Of a stretch of DNA of 64,000 bases, positions 17,178 to 25,165 are shown in pieces. The notes under the pieces are model-generated. The model was not told the origin of the DNA, searched no databases, and saw only the letters and a program-made list of their open reading frames with translations. Position numbers and translations under genes: made by a program. The stretch is from Thermoplasmata archaeon. GTDB lineage: Archaea; Thermoplasmatota; Thermoplasmata; Lutacidiplasmatales; UBA184. Where the stretch lies: contig JAKIWI010000002.1 of NCBI GenBank assembly GCA_022750115.1, forward strand, positions 4,268 through 68,267, given 5' to 3'. Within the stretch, counting starts at the first letter, position 1. Each line of letters opens with the position of its first letter.

Positions 17178-18641
17178 TCAAGACGATTTGGATAGCGGAG
17201 CGAGATCCTTCCGAGAGAGGCGGAGCTCGCGCGCGGCGAGGACCTCGTCGACCCGCCGTACGGACGTCGCGGTCGGGGCCGCGTGGAGGTTCTCGGGGGT
17301 GTCGGTGACGGCGCGCTCGAACGCGGCCGCGAAGCCGTCGAGCTCGCGGCGGCTCTCGGTCTCGGGAAACTCGATCATCAGCGCCTCGTCGACGAGCGAC
17401 GGGAAGTAGATCGTCGGGGCGTGGTAGCCCTCGTCGAGCAGTCGCTTCGCCAGGTCGAGCGTCCGCACGCCCTTCGCCTTCAGAGGGGCGCCCGAGAGCA
17501 GGAACTCGTGCTTGACGAGCTCGCGGAATGGCCGGGGCAGGAATTTTCCGAGCTTCTTCGCGAGGTAGTTCGCGTTCAGCACCGAGCGGCGGCTGATGTG
17601 ACGGAGCCCCTCCTCGCCGTGCGCGAGCAAGAACACGTAGGCGCGCAGGTCGAGGCCGAAGTTGCCGTAGCCGGTCTTGATCTTCCCAATGGAGTGCGGG
17701 CGCTCGTAGTCGAGACGGTACGATCGTCCGCGCTTGACGACCCGCGGCACCGGGAGGTACGGTCCGAGCGTCTCCGTGGCCGCCAGGACCCCGGCGCCCG
17801 GCCCGCCGCCCCCGTGGGGCGTGGCGAACGTTTTGTGAAGGTTCAGGTGCGCGACATCGAACCCCATGCGGCCGGGGTTCGTGACCCCCAGGATCGCGTT
17901 GAGATTCGCCCCATCGTAGTAGAGCATCGCCCCGGCCCCGTGTACCGCCTCGGCGAGCTCGGTGATCTCGGACTCGAACAGCCCCGCGGTGTTCGGATTC
18001 GTGAGCATGAACGCGGCGGTCTTCTCCGAGAGCGCGGCACGCAACGCCGCGAGGTCAACGCATCCGTTGACGCTCGGGATCTCTCGCGTGGTGAACCCGG
18101 CCATCTGCGCGGACGCGGGGTTCGTTCCGTGGGCCGTGTCGGGGAGCAGGACCTCGGTGCGCTTCTCGAGCTCCCCGCGGTCGCGGAAGTAGGCTCGGAT
18201 CATCAGCAGCGCCGCGTACTCGCCATGCGCGCCGGCGGCCGGCTGGAGGGAAATCTCGGGGAGGCCCGTGATCTTCCCGAGCGCGTTCTCGAGCCGCCAA
18301 AGGATCTCGAGCGCGCCCTGGACGGTCTCGACGGGCTGGTACGGATGGAGGGCGGCCGCGCCGTCCCGCCGGGCGAGCTGCTCGGAGACCTTCGGGTTGT
18401 ACTTCATCGTGCACGACCCGAGCGGGTAGGCGTTCGTGTCGATGCCGAAATTCATCTGAGAAAGTCGGGTGTAATGCCGGACGACCTCGAGCTCGCTGAG
18501 CTCGGGCCACTCGACGGCTCGCGCGCGTCGGAATCGCTGCGGAATCCCGGGAATCTCCGGCACGGCCCCCGTCGTCAGCTCGGCCGGGCGGGAGAGCTCC
18601 CAGATCGGAGGCTCGTCATACCGGGCTTGTCGGAAGGTCAT
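17178..18641 (-). CDS. gcvPB: glycine dehydrogenase (decarboxylating) subunit 2
   Basis: C-terminal half of the split P-protein of the glycine cleavage system. The 487-residue protein has the PLP-binding Lys in NLHKTFATPHGGGGPG, the glycine-rich loop just after it, and PLGSCTMKYNPKVSE near the N-terminus. Together with GcvPA it decarboxylates glycine and passes aminomethyl to lipoyl-GcvH. GcvH, GcvT and the L-protein are not in this window. Its ATG overlaps the gcvPA stop by 4 nt. Confidence 0.97.
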   Translation of the reverse strand: MTFRQARYDEPPIWELSRPAELTTGAVPEIPGIPQRFRRARAVEWPELSELEVVRHYTRLSQMNFGIDTNAYPLGSCTMKYNPKVSEQLARRDGAAALHPYQPVETVQGALEILWRLENALGKITGLPEISLQPAAGAHGEYAALLMIRAYFRDRGELEKRTEVLLPDTAHGTNPASAQMAGFTTREIPSVNGCVDLAALRAALSEKTAAFMLTNPNTAGLFESEITELAEAVHGAGAMLYYDGANLNAILGVTNPGRMGFDVAHLNLHKTFATPHGGGGPGAGVLAATETLGPYLPVPRVVKRGRSYRLDYERPHSIGKIKTGYGNFGLDLRAYVFLLAHGEEGLRHISRRSVLNANYLAKKLGKFLPRPFRELVKHEFLLSGAPLKAKGVRTLDLAKRLLDEGYHAPTIYFPSLVDEALMIEFPETESRRELDGFAAAFERAVTDTPENLHAAPTATSVRRVDEVLAARELRLSRKDLAPLSKSS

Positions 18642-20023
18642 GCCGCCCCCGGAACGTGGGCGAGGGCGGTGCGCGCTGCCTTCGCGTACTTCGCGATCTC
18701 CTTGTCGCCCACGAACTCGGTCGCCGCCGTGAGGACCAGCTCGTTGCCCGGCGAGGCGGCGGGCGTTCTCGGGTCCGCGAGCGGGTGGCCGCCGAGGACC
18801 TTGCGTCGGCGCAGGCGGTCGAGGAATCCCGTCGCCGTCCCCCGGGTCACCTCGAGCGTGAACTCATGGAGGTACGGAGCGTCGAACCGGGGCGCCCGGA
18901 GTCCATCGATGCCCGAGAGGGCGTTCGCGAGCGTACGCGCCCGCTCGGAGAGCGACCGCTCGAGGTCGGCGAGTCCCCGAGGACCGACCGTCGAGGCGTA
19001 GACGACGAACGCGAGGGCCAGCAACGACTGGTTGGTGCAGATGTTGGAGGTCGCGCGCGAGCGACGGATGTGCTGCTCGCGCGTCTGCAGCGTGAGGGTG
19101 AACGCGGGCCGGCCCTCGGCGTCCTTCGTTGCGCCGACGATCCGCCCGGGAGAGAACCGAAGGTGATCCCGCCGGCAGGCGAAGAGTCCGAGGAGCGGAC
19201 CTCCGAACGAGGGCGATGCGCCGAATCCTTGACCCTCCCCCACGACCACATCCGCGCCCCAATCCCCCGGGGGGGAGAGCACGGAGAGAGCCAGCGGGTC
19301 GGCGACGACGACGTACGGCACGGCTCCGATCAGCGACTTCATGTCGAGGAGGCCCTCGTCGACGTGTCCGAAACCGTTCGGGACGTCGGCGAGCACGCCG
19401 AAGACGTCGCCGCGGGCGACCTCGGCCTTCAGATGTTCGAGGTCGAGCCGACCGGTCTTCGGGTCGAACCGAATCTCGTCAATGCGGACTCCCGTCCCCA
19501 TGGCATAGTTGGCGAGGACGCTCTTCTCCTCCCACGGGAGGCTCGCCGGAACGAGGAATCGCTTCCCCTCGTGGATTCGGCGGGCGAGGAGCATCGCCTC
19601 TCCCGCGGCGGTCGCCCCGTCGTAGAGCGAAGCGTTGGCGACATCCATGCCGCTGAGTTCGACCCAGAGACTCTGGAACTCGAAGAGCGCCTGCAGCATG
19701 CCCTGGCTCGCTTCGGGTTGGTACGGCGTGTAGGACGTGTAGAACTCGCTCCGCAGCAGGATCGCATCGACCGCGGCGGGGACGAATCTCGGGGCGATGC
19801 GGCCCCCCAGGAACGTCGCGAAGCCTGTGTAGGGGCGGTTGCGCGAGAGGATCTTGTCGACGGTCCGGACCAGGTCGAGCTCGTCGTGGGCGGGGCCGAC
19901 CCCCATCCGGCCGAGCCGCACCTTCCGCGGGATGTCCGAGAACAGCTGGTCGGACTCGGCGAGTCCGGCCTCGGCGAGGAGAGCGGACTCGGTCGCCGGG
20001 TCGTCCGGGATCCAGCGAGGCAT
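18638..20023 (-). CDS. gcvPA: glycine dehydrogenase (decarboxylating) subunit 1
   Basis: N-terminal half of the split P-protein, 461 residues from ATG 20023 (MPRWIPDDPATE), the usual place for this subunit to begin. Blocks include YTPYQPEASQGMLQALFEFQ, DVANASLYDGATA and SNICTNQSLLALA. The open frame continues far upstream, but that part is low-complexity and includes an imperfect direct repeat, so the shorter start is preferred. First gene of the run gcvPA-gcvPB-pepQ-pfk-mtnA. Confidence 0.96.
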   Translation of the reverse strand: MPRWIPDDPATESALLAEAGLAESDQLFSDIPRKVRLGRMGVGPAHDELDLVRTVDKILSRNRPYTGFATFLGGRIAPRFVPAAVDAILLRSEFYTSYTPYQPEASQGMLQALFEFQSLWVELSGMDVANASLYDGATAAGEAMLLARRIHEGKRFLVPASLPWEEKSVLANYAMGTGVRIDEIRFDPKTGRLDLEHLKAEVARGDVFGVLADVPNGFGHVDEGLLDMKSLIGAVPYVVVADPLALSVLSPPGDWGADVVVGEGQGFGASPSFGGPLLGLFACRRDHLRFSPGRIVGATKDAEGRPAFTLTLQTREQHIRRSRATSNICTNQSLLALAFVVYASTVGPRGLADLERSLSERARTLANALSGIDGLRAPRFDAPYLHEFTLEVTRGTATGFLDRLRRRKVLGGHPLADPRTPAASPGNELVLTAATEFVGDKEIAKYAKAARTALAHVPGAA

Positions 20024-20165
20024 GTTGTCGTCCCCGAGGGACGCGCGAGTCGGGTCGCCCAGAAAAGGGCTTGCTTCCCGGGCGCTATCGCCGGCGCCGC
20101 CATCTGACGGAACCGTCATTACCGCCGGTCCGACGAGGCTCCGAGGGGCCTTGGCCACGCAACGC

Positions 20166-20246
20166 AAGCCATCGAGGGGCCGGGAAGATCGCGGGGCCAC
20201 GCCCGCTCCGCCGAAGCCATCGAAGGGCCGGGAAGACCGCGGCGCC
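20166..20246. repeat. imperfect 33-bp direct repeat with 48-bp period
   Basis: Two copies beginning aagccatcga (20166-20198 and 20214-20246) differ at 3 of 33 positions. The period is 48 bp, exactly 16 codons. They lie between the divergent gcvPA and Nog1-like genes. In the plus frame that leads into the Nog1-like gene, the copies would encode KPSRGREDRGA and KPSKGREDRGA. Confidence 0.75.
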
Positions 20247-20267
20247 GCCGGCAATGCGCGGCCGGGA

Positions 20268-21245
20268 ATGCCCCCCTCCTCCTCGATTCTCGACGCGGCG
20301 TTCCGCAAGGCGTTCAAGGCGGTGCCCCACGGCACGGGCCGCATCGACCGAGCCCGCCGTCGGGCCTCCCTGAAAGTCATCCGCTCGGGCGCGATCGTGA
20401 TCCGCCATCTCCGCGGCGCCGACAAGCGGTTCGCGAAACCCGGGCTCACGGAGTTCGAGGAGACACTCGTCGAGAACAGGTTCGGACGGGGGACGCTCGA
20501 TCGCTCTCGGGTCCGCGTCCAGCGGGCCATCGAGCGGATCCGGGGGATGTCGATCGAGGAGCAGCGCGCGCTCCGCCGGGCGTCGAGCACCGAGGCGTTC
20601 GGGACTCTCGTGAAGCGATTCTACGGGCGGCTCGCGAGCTTCGTGCGGGAGGTCGACCCCGACCTCATGAACCTCGACGAGATCGGACGGTTCCTGAAGT
20701 CGCGACCGCAGCTCGACCCGGGCACGCCGACGGTCGTGATCGCCGGATTCCCCAACGTCGGAAAGTCCTCGCTCGTCGCCCGACTCTCGACCGCGAACCC
20801 GAAGGTGGCGGAGTACCCATTCACCACGCTCGCCATCGAGGTCGGCCACGCCGACCTGGGGTTTGACCGGTTGCAGATCCTGGACACGCCGGGCGTGCTC
20901 GACCGCACCTCGCACCACTCCGACGCCGAGATCGAGGCGGAGGCCGCCGTCGAAGGGGCCGCCACGATGGTGGTCTTCCTCATCGACCCCTCCGAGAGCT
21001 GCGGGTATCCGATCGCCGACCAGGAGCGGTTGCTCGCGCGTTGGCGCGAAGAATTGCCGAACGTGCCGTTCATCGTCGTCGCGACGAAGTCCGACCTCGT
21101 GAAAGAGCCGAGCGAGCGGTTGCGCGTCTCGGCGAAGACGGGGGAGGGCATCGGAGAACTTCGCGCCGAGATCGCGAAAGCCCTCGCGTCGAGCCGACCC
21201 GAACCCGGCCAAAGCGGCGCGACGCCCCACGTCCGCGATATCTAG
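20268..21245 (+). CDS. Nog1-type GTP-binding protein
   Basis: An archaeal Nog1-like GTPase of the OBG superfamily, linked in the family to large-subunit ribosome assembly. 325 residues from ATG 20268. An N-terminal helical domain (1-150) precedes the G domain: G1 GFPNVGKSS (160-168), G2 region YPFTTLAIEVG, G3 DTPG, G4 TKSD and a SAKTG-like G5. The frame stays open upstream through the 48-bp repeats, so a basic, repeated N-terminal extension cannot be excluded. It is followed 44 nt later by a Rieske protein gene. Confidence 0.9.
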   Translation: MPPSSSILDAAFRKAFKAVPHGTGRIDRARRRASLKVIRSGAIVIRHLRGADKRFAKPGLTEFEETLVENRFGRGTLDRSRVRVQRAIERIRGMSIEEQRALRRASSTEAFGTLVKRFYGRLASFVREVDPDLMNLDEIGRFLKSRPQLDPGTPTVVIAGFPNVGKSSLVARLSTANPKVAEYPFTTLAIEVGHADLGFDRLQILDTPGVLDRTSHHSDAEIEAEAAVEGAATMVVFLIDPSESCGYPIADQERLLARWREELPNVPFIVVATKSDLVKEPSERLRVSAKTGEGIGELRAEIAKALASSRPEPGQSGATPHVRDI

Positions 21246-21289
21246 ATCCTTCGTGGGCGGCTAAGTATCGGGAGGACGTGCCGCCGTCG

Positions 21290-21625
21290 ATGACGTGGAA
21301 GTCCACCGGGGTCGCCGAGGCGACCCTTCCGCCCGGGTCGAAGCGCGAGGTCATGATCGAAGGGGCGACCATCCTGATTGTGCGGCTCGGCCCGCTCATC
21401 CACGCCGTCGATGGGATCTGCACCCACGAAGGCGGACTGCTCGCGGACGGGACGCTCGAGGACGAGAAGATCATCTGCCCGGTCCACGGCGCGACGTTCG
21501 ACACCGTGAGTGGCGCGGTCGTCACCGACCCGGACGGCGTCACGCCGCCCGGGGGCGTCGCGAAACCGCTCCACCGGTACGCGACGAAGGTCCAGTCGGG
21601 AACGATCTGGGTCGACGTCGACTGA
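21290..21625 (+). CDS. Rieske [2Fe-2S] ferredoxin-like protein
   Basis: A 111-residue soluble Rieske domain protein. The cluster ligands are Cys44 and His46 (CTHEGG) and Cys63 and His66 (CPVHGA), with the usual 17-residue spacing. It has the compact size of BphF/NirD-type electron carriers rather than a membrane bc1 subunit, since no membrane helix is present. ATG 21290 is chosen; GTG 21278 is an alternative, with ggagg at 21271-21275 lying between optimal spacings for the two. Its redox partner is unknown. Confidence 0.92.
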   Translation: MTWKSTGVAEATLPPGSKREVMIEGATILIVRLGPLIHAVDGICTHEGGLLADGTLEDEKIICPVHGATFDTVSGAVVTDPDGVTPPGGVAKPLHRYATKVQSGTIWVDVD

Positions 21626-21634
21626 GCCGCCGGC

Positions 21635-22867
21635 TCAGAGGGTCATCTTCTCGCCGTTCTGCGGCATCAGGACCTGAACGGTCCCTTCGAGCGACGCCGC
21701 GAGCTTCGCGCGGTCGTCCCCGTGCATCAGGACGACGGTCTTCGCGCGCGTCGCCTCGACGAGCTTCACGAGGTCGGAGTGTCCGGCGTGCGCGGAGAAA
21801 TCGAACTTCTCGATGTCGCAGGCCGGGCGGACCACGACTTCGTCGATCGTGAGCGTCCCGTCGTCGAGGAGTTGGCGACCGTTCGAGCCGGCGACCTGGT
21901 AGCCCGTGAGGAAGATCGAGCTGTTCGCGTCGCGGTGGAGTTCGCGGATGTAGTGGAGGACCGGTCCGCCATCGAGCATCCCGCCGGTGGTGACGACCAC
22001 GTCGGCTTCGCGGAGAACATGGCGCCGCGCCCCGGCGTGCTCGACGATGTGGACACCCTCCATCGCCTGGCGGAACTTCCGTGCGTCCGCGAGGTATTCC
22101 GGCGCGCCGGCGTAGATGTGGTTGACGTTGCGCGCCATCCCATCGAGGTAGACCTCGAATCCGGAATGGGCGAGCGACATCAGGACTTCCTGGGCCCGGC
22201 CGACGGCGAACGCGGGGACGATCGCCTTGCCGCCCCGCTCGACGGTCTCGGCGACACGGTCGCGGAATTTCCGTTCGGTGACCTTTCGGTCCGGATGCTC
22301 GCGCCCCGCGTAGGTCGACTCGAGGACGAGGATGTCGCACTCGAGGGGCTGGGCCGGGCCGACGAGGTGGGTGCCAATAGTCTGAACATCGCCGGAGAAC
22401 AGGACATCCTTCTCCCCGCGGTACCGGTACATCGTCGCGCCGGGAATGTGGCCGGCGGGAGTCAGCTCGACCTCGATACCCTTTTTCCGGTAGGTGCCCC
22501 GCCGGTCGATGGCCTTGAATCGCGAGTGGAGCGAGCGGATGTCCTCGGGATCGTACGGCGGGAGGTAGCCCTCCAAGCGCGCGATCTTCAGGGTGTCCTT
22601 CGCGAGGAGGTCGGTCACGGCGATCGACACGGGTGTCGCGACGATGTCCGCCTGCGGGAGGCGGGACAGGATCGGCATCATCCCCGAATGGTCGAGGTGG
22701 GCGTGCGAAAGGAACGCGGCGTCCATGTGCGTCGGAGCGGGGCGCGGATACGACGGCGGGTCGGTCGGCGTTAGGCCATAGTCGAACAGCAGGGTACGAC
22801 CCTGGTCGCGGACGACGAGGCCGAGCGAACCGACCTCCGAAGCGCCGCCGAGGAATTGGAGTTCCAT
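21635..22867 (-). CDS. beta-CASP metallo-beta-lactamase nuclease (archaeal CPSF/YSH1-like)
   Basis: A 410-residue RNA-processing nuclease of the CPSF-73/RNase J group. It has the metallo-beta-lactamase zinc motif HAHLDHSG, further ligands in TPAGHIPGA and LFSGDVQT, and beta-CASP motifs near GKAIVPAFAVGRAQE, VTTGGML and SAHAGHSD. There is no N-terminal KH extension, so it resembles the shorter archaeal paralogue rather than aCPSF1. A TATA-like element 24-33 nt upstream indicates a leaderless transcript, divergent from the IMPase gene. Confidence 0.93.
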   Translation of the reverse strand: MELQFLGGASEVGSLGLVVRDQGRTLLFDYGLTPTDPPSYPRPAPTHMDAAFLSHAHLDHSGMMPILSRLPQADIVATPVSIAVTDLLAKDTLKIARLEGYLPPYDPEDIRSLHSRFKAIDRRGTYRKKGIEVELTPAGHIPGATMYRYRGEKDVLFSGDVQTIGTHLVGPAQPLECDILVLESTYAGREHPDRKVTERKFRDRVAETVERGGKAIVPAFAVGRAQEVLMSLAHSGFEVYLDGMARNVNHIYAGAPEYLADARKFRQAMEGVHIVEHAGARRHVLREADVVVTTGGMLDGGPVLHYIRELHRDANSSIFLTGYQVAGSNGRQLLDDGTLTIDEVVVRPACDIEKFDFSAHAGHSDLVKLVEATRAKTVVLMHGDDRAKLAASLEGTVQVLMPQNGEKMTL

Positions 22868-22890
22868 GCGGCGCGCGCACCCAAGGAGTC

Positions 22891-22939
22891 CGATTTAACG
22901 GTTGGCGGGAGCCACGACGGTCCGAGGAACCTAATACGG
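22891..22939. promoter_or_regulatory. divergent promoter pair
   Basis: cgttaaatcg on the minus strand (22891-22900) serves the beta-CASP nuclease. cctaatacgg on the plus strand (22930-22939) serves the IMPase gene. Each lies about 21-33 nt before its start codon, so both messages are probably leaderless. Confidence 0.5.
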
Positions 22940-22959
22940 ACGGGCCGGGTCGCCGCGTC

Positions 22960-23772
22960 GTGTCCCCCGACCGGTCGGCCGACCTCGAGGTGCTGATCCG
23001 GGTCGCCCAGTCCGTCCAGGTGTCGTTCCGGAGGTCGTCGGGTTCCCCCCACCGGGCCGACGTCGTCGCGATGGGCGCGGACGGAACCCCGACCGAGGAG
23101 GTCGACCGGGAAGCCGAGGCCCAGATTCTCGCGTCTCTGGACCGGGAAGGGGTCGATTGGGATCTCCTCAGCGAGGAGGCGGGTCTGGTCCGACGCGGAG
23201 GCGGCGCGACGCTCGTCGTCGACCCGATCGATGGCAGCCACAACGCGCTCCGCGGACTCCCCTACGCGACCGTCAGCCTCGCGCTGGGGCGGGAGAACCT
23301 CGGCGGGATCGACCTGGGGGTCGTCCGCGACCTCTACCGGGGAACGACCTACTGGGCCGTCCGCGGCGGCGGCGCGTTCCGAGACGGACGCCAACTGAAG
23401 ACCCGGAAATGGGTGCCGAAGGCGGAACTCGTGTTCCTCAACCTCGGTCGACATGCGACCGAGCGGGTGGTGCGGCTCGCGGCGAAGGCGCGCCGCGTGC
23501 GCTCGCTCGGCTGCGCGTCGCTCGAGATGCTCGCGGTGGCGGAAGGAGCGGCGGACGCCTATCTGTTCGAGAACGACACGCCGGGCCGCAACCTCCGCGT
23601 GACCGACATCGCCGCGTCGTACCGGATCCTGCTCGAGGCTGGCGGGGACGCGTCGGACCTGGGAGGACAGCCGTTGTCCACGCTTCCCCTCGGGCTCGCC
23701 CAACGATCGAGCGTTCTTGCGTGGGCGGATCCGGAGTTCGTCGCGAGCGCCCGCAAGGACGGCAGTTTGTGA
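22960..23772 (+). CDS. inositol-monophosphatase-like sugar phosphatase (IMPase/FBPase superfamily)
   Basis: A Mg-dependent phosphatase of about 270 residues. Metal-binding acids are seen in LLSEEAG and VVDPIDGSHNALRG, and the C-terminal acid in RVTDIAAS. Archaeal members often act on both inositol-1-phosphate and fructose-1,6-bisphosphate. GTG 22960 is used. Its stop overlaps the GTG of the NAD kinase gene (GTGA). IMPase and NAD kinase sit together or fused in several archaea, supporting a functional link. Confidence 0.9.
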   Translation: MSPDRSADLEVLIRVAQSVQVSFRRSSGSPHRADVVAMGADGTPTEEVDREAEAQILASLDREGVDWDLLSEEAGLVRRGGGATLVVDPIDGSHNALRGLPYATVSLALGRENLGGIDLGVVRDLYRGTTYWAVRGGGAFRDGRQLKTRKWVPKAELVFLNLGRHATERVVRLAAKARRVRSLGCASLEMLAVAEGAADAYLFENDTPGRNLRVTDIAASYRILLEAGGDASDLGGQPLSTLPLGLAQRSSVLAWADPEFVASARKDGSL

Positions 23773-24653
23773 AGCTCGGCATCACGGCGAACCCGAACAA
23801 GCCGTGGGCGCTCGCGCTCGTCCGTCGGACCGTCGAGCTGGTGGCGGGGCGGGCGGACGTCGTCCTCGCGGAGGAGACTGCCGCAAAGCTCTCGCTGGAT
23901 GCGGCGCGCGCGCCGCTCGACCGATTGGAGGCCGATGTCCTCGTCGCGATCGGCGGCGATGGGACGTTCCTCACGGCGCTGCAGCGCTCCCGTCTCCCCA
24001 TTCTCCCCGTGAATGCCGGCACCGTCGGCTTCCTCGCCGAGGTCGATGGCGACGACGAGGGGGCGTTCGCCGGGGCGGTGGAGCGGCTCCTCACGGGCCG
24101 GTACTTCGTCGAGGCCCGCATGAAGCTCGCGAGCGCCGTGCGGGGCAAGCCGCTGCCCGACGCCACGAACGAGATCGTGGTGCACACGAGTCAGGTCGCG
24201 AAGATGCGACTCTTCGAGGTGTCGGTCGACGGTGCACCGGTCGGCCGGCTCCACGCCGACGGCGTGATCGTCGCGACCCCCACCGGCTCCACCTCCTACG
24301 CCATGTCCGCGTTCGGGCCGATCCTCGACCCGGCAATCGAGGGGATCGTGGTGACCGCCCTCGCGCCGTTCCGGGCCCCCCAGCGCGCGATCGTGATCGA
24401 CCCGCTCCGGTCGCTGGGCGTCCGGCTCCTCACGCCCGCGAAGGACGGAGTGGTCGTTATCGACGGTCAGCACGAAGCGCCGCTGCCGGGGGGCGAGCAG
24501 GTCCTCGCCTACCGGTCGCCGCGACCGGCGGAGTTCGTCCGGTTCGGCTCGGGGTTCTTCCGGCGACTTCACGGCAAGCGGATCCTCCCGTGGACGGAGG
24601 ACGCGGTCGAAGGAGACCCAAGGGACGATGCCGATCTTCCGGCCCACCCGTAG
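23769..24653 (+). CDS. nadK: NAD kinase
   Basis: Phosphorylates NAD to NADP. 294 residues with the diacylglycerol-kinase-like GGDGT motif (62-66), the NE dipeptide in DATNEIVV and TPTGSTSYAMSAFGP for nucleotide binding. The GTG start overlaps the IMPase stop by 4 nt, and the JAMM gene start lies inside its 3' end, so the three genes are translationally linked. Confidence 0.95.
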   Translation: MKLGITANPNKPWALALVRRTVELVAGRADVVLAEETAAKLSLDAARAPLDRLEADVLVAIGGDGTFLTALQRSRLPILPVNAGTVGFLAEVDGDDEGAFAGAVERLLTGRYFVEARMKLASAVRGKPLPDATNEIVVHTSQVAKMRLFEVSVDGAPVGRLHADGVIVATPTGSTSYAMSAFGPILDPAIEGIVVTALAPFRAPQRAIVIDPLRSLGVRLLTPAKDGVVVIDGQHEAPLPGGEQVLAYRSPRPAEFVRFGSGFFRRLHGKRILPWTEDAVEGDPRDDADLPAHP

Positions 24654-25158
24654 GCGGACCGCCGGCGGCCCCCGCATCGGGAGCGCCCCGACCGCCATCA
24701 CCCGGCGGTGCCTCGACTCGGCGCTCGCCTGCGGAGCATCGGCGTTGCCGAACGAGTTCGGCGGGGTGCTGCGCGCGGACGAGCCGGGTCTCATCACCGA
24801 CCTGCTCCTGGTCCCCGGGACGACGGCCGGGCGCCGCCACGCGAACTTCATGCTCTACATGCTCCCCGTCGACCTTGGGGTCGCGGGAACGGTCCACAGC
24901 CACCCGTCGGGCGCCCTCCACCCATCGGAGGCCGACCTCAACCTGTTCCGGCACTGGGGGCGTCGGCACGTGATCATCGGAGCGCCCTTCGGTCCCGGGC
25001 AGTGGCGCGCCTACGATGGGAACGGGAACGAGACGCCGCTCGATGTAGTCGGACCGCCCGCTTCCCGCGACGACCGAGTGGCGACCGGAACGTACCGACC
25101 GAGAGTGTTGCACGCGTCGGGAAGCGTCCCGCTGCCGAACGTCCCGGACGTCGAGTAG
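24628..25158 (+). CDS. JAMM/MPN+ domain metalloprotein
   Basis: A 176-residue protein with a complete JAMM zinc motif: Glu43 (PNEFGG), then His90, His92, Pro93, Ser100 and Asp103, exactly fitting HxHPx6Sx2D. Archaeal JAMM proteins cleave isopeptide bonds to ubiquitin-like SAMPs, and some release sulfur-carrier tails. It overlaps the NAD kinase gene by 26 nt, hence shares its message. The N-terminus is basic and the tail disordered. No SAMP gene is visible here, so the substrate is unknown. Confidence 0.88.
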   Translation: MPIFRPTRRRTAGGPRIGSAPTAITRRCLDSALACGASALPNEFGGVLRADEPGLITDLLLVPGTTAGRRHANFMLYMLPVDLGVAGTVHSHPSGALHPSEADLNLFRHWGRRHVIIGAPFGPGQWRAYDGNGNETPLDVVGPPASRDDRVATGTYRPRVLHASGSVPLPNVPDVE

Positions 25159-25165
25159 GGTCGAT

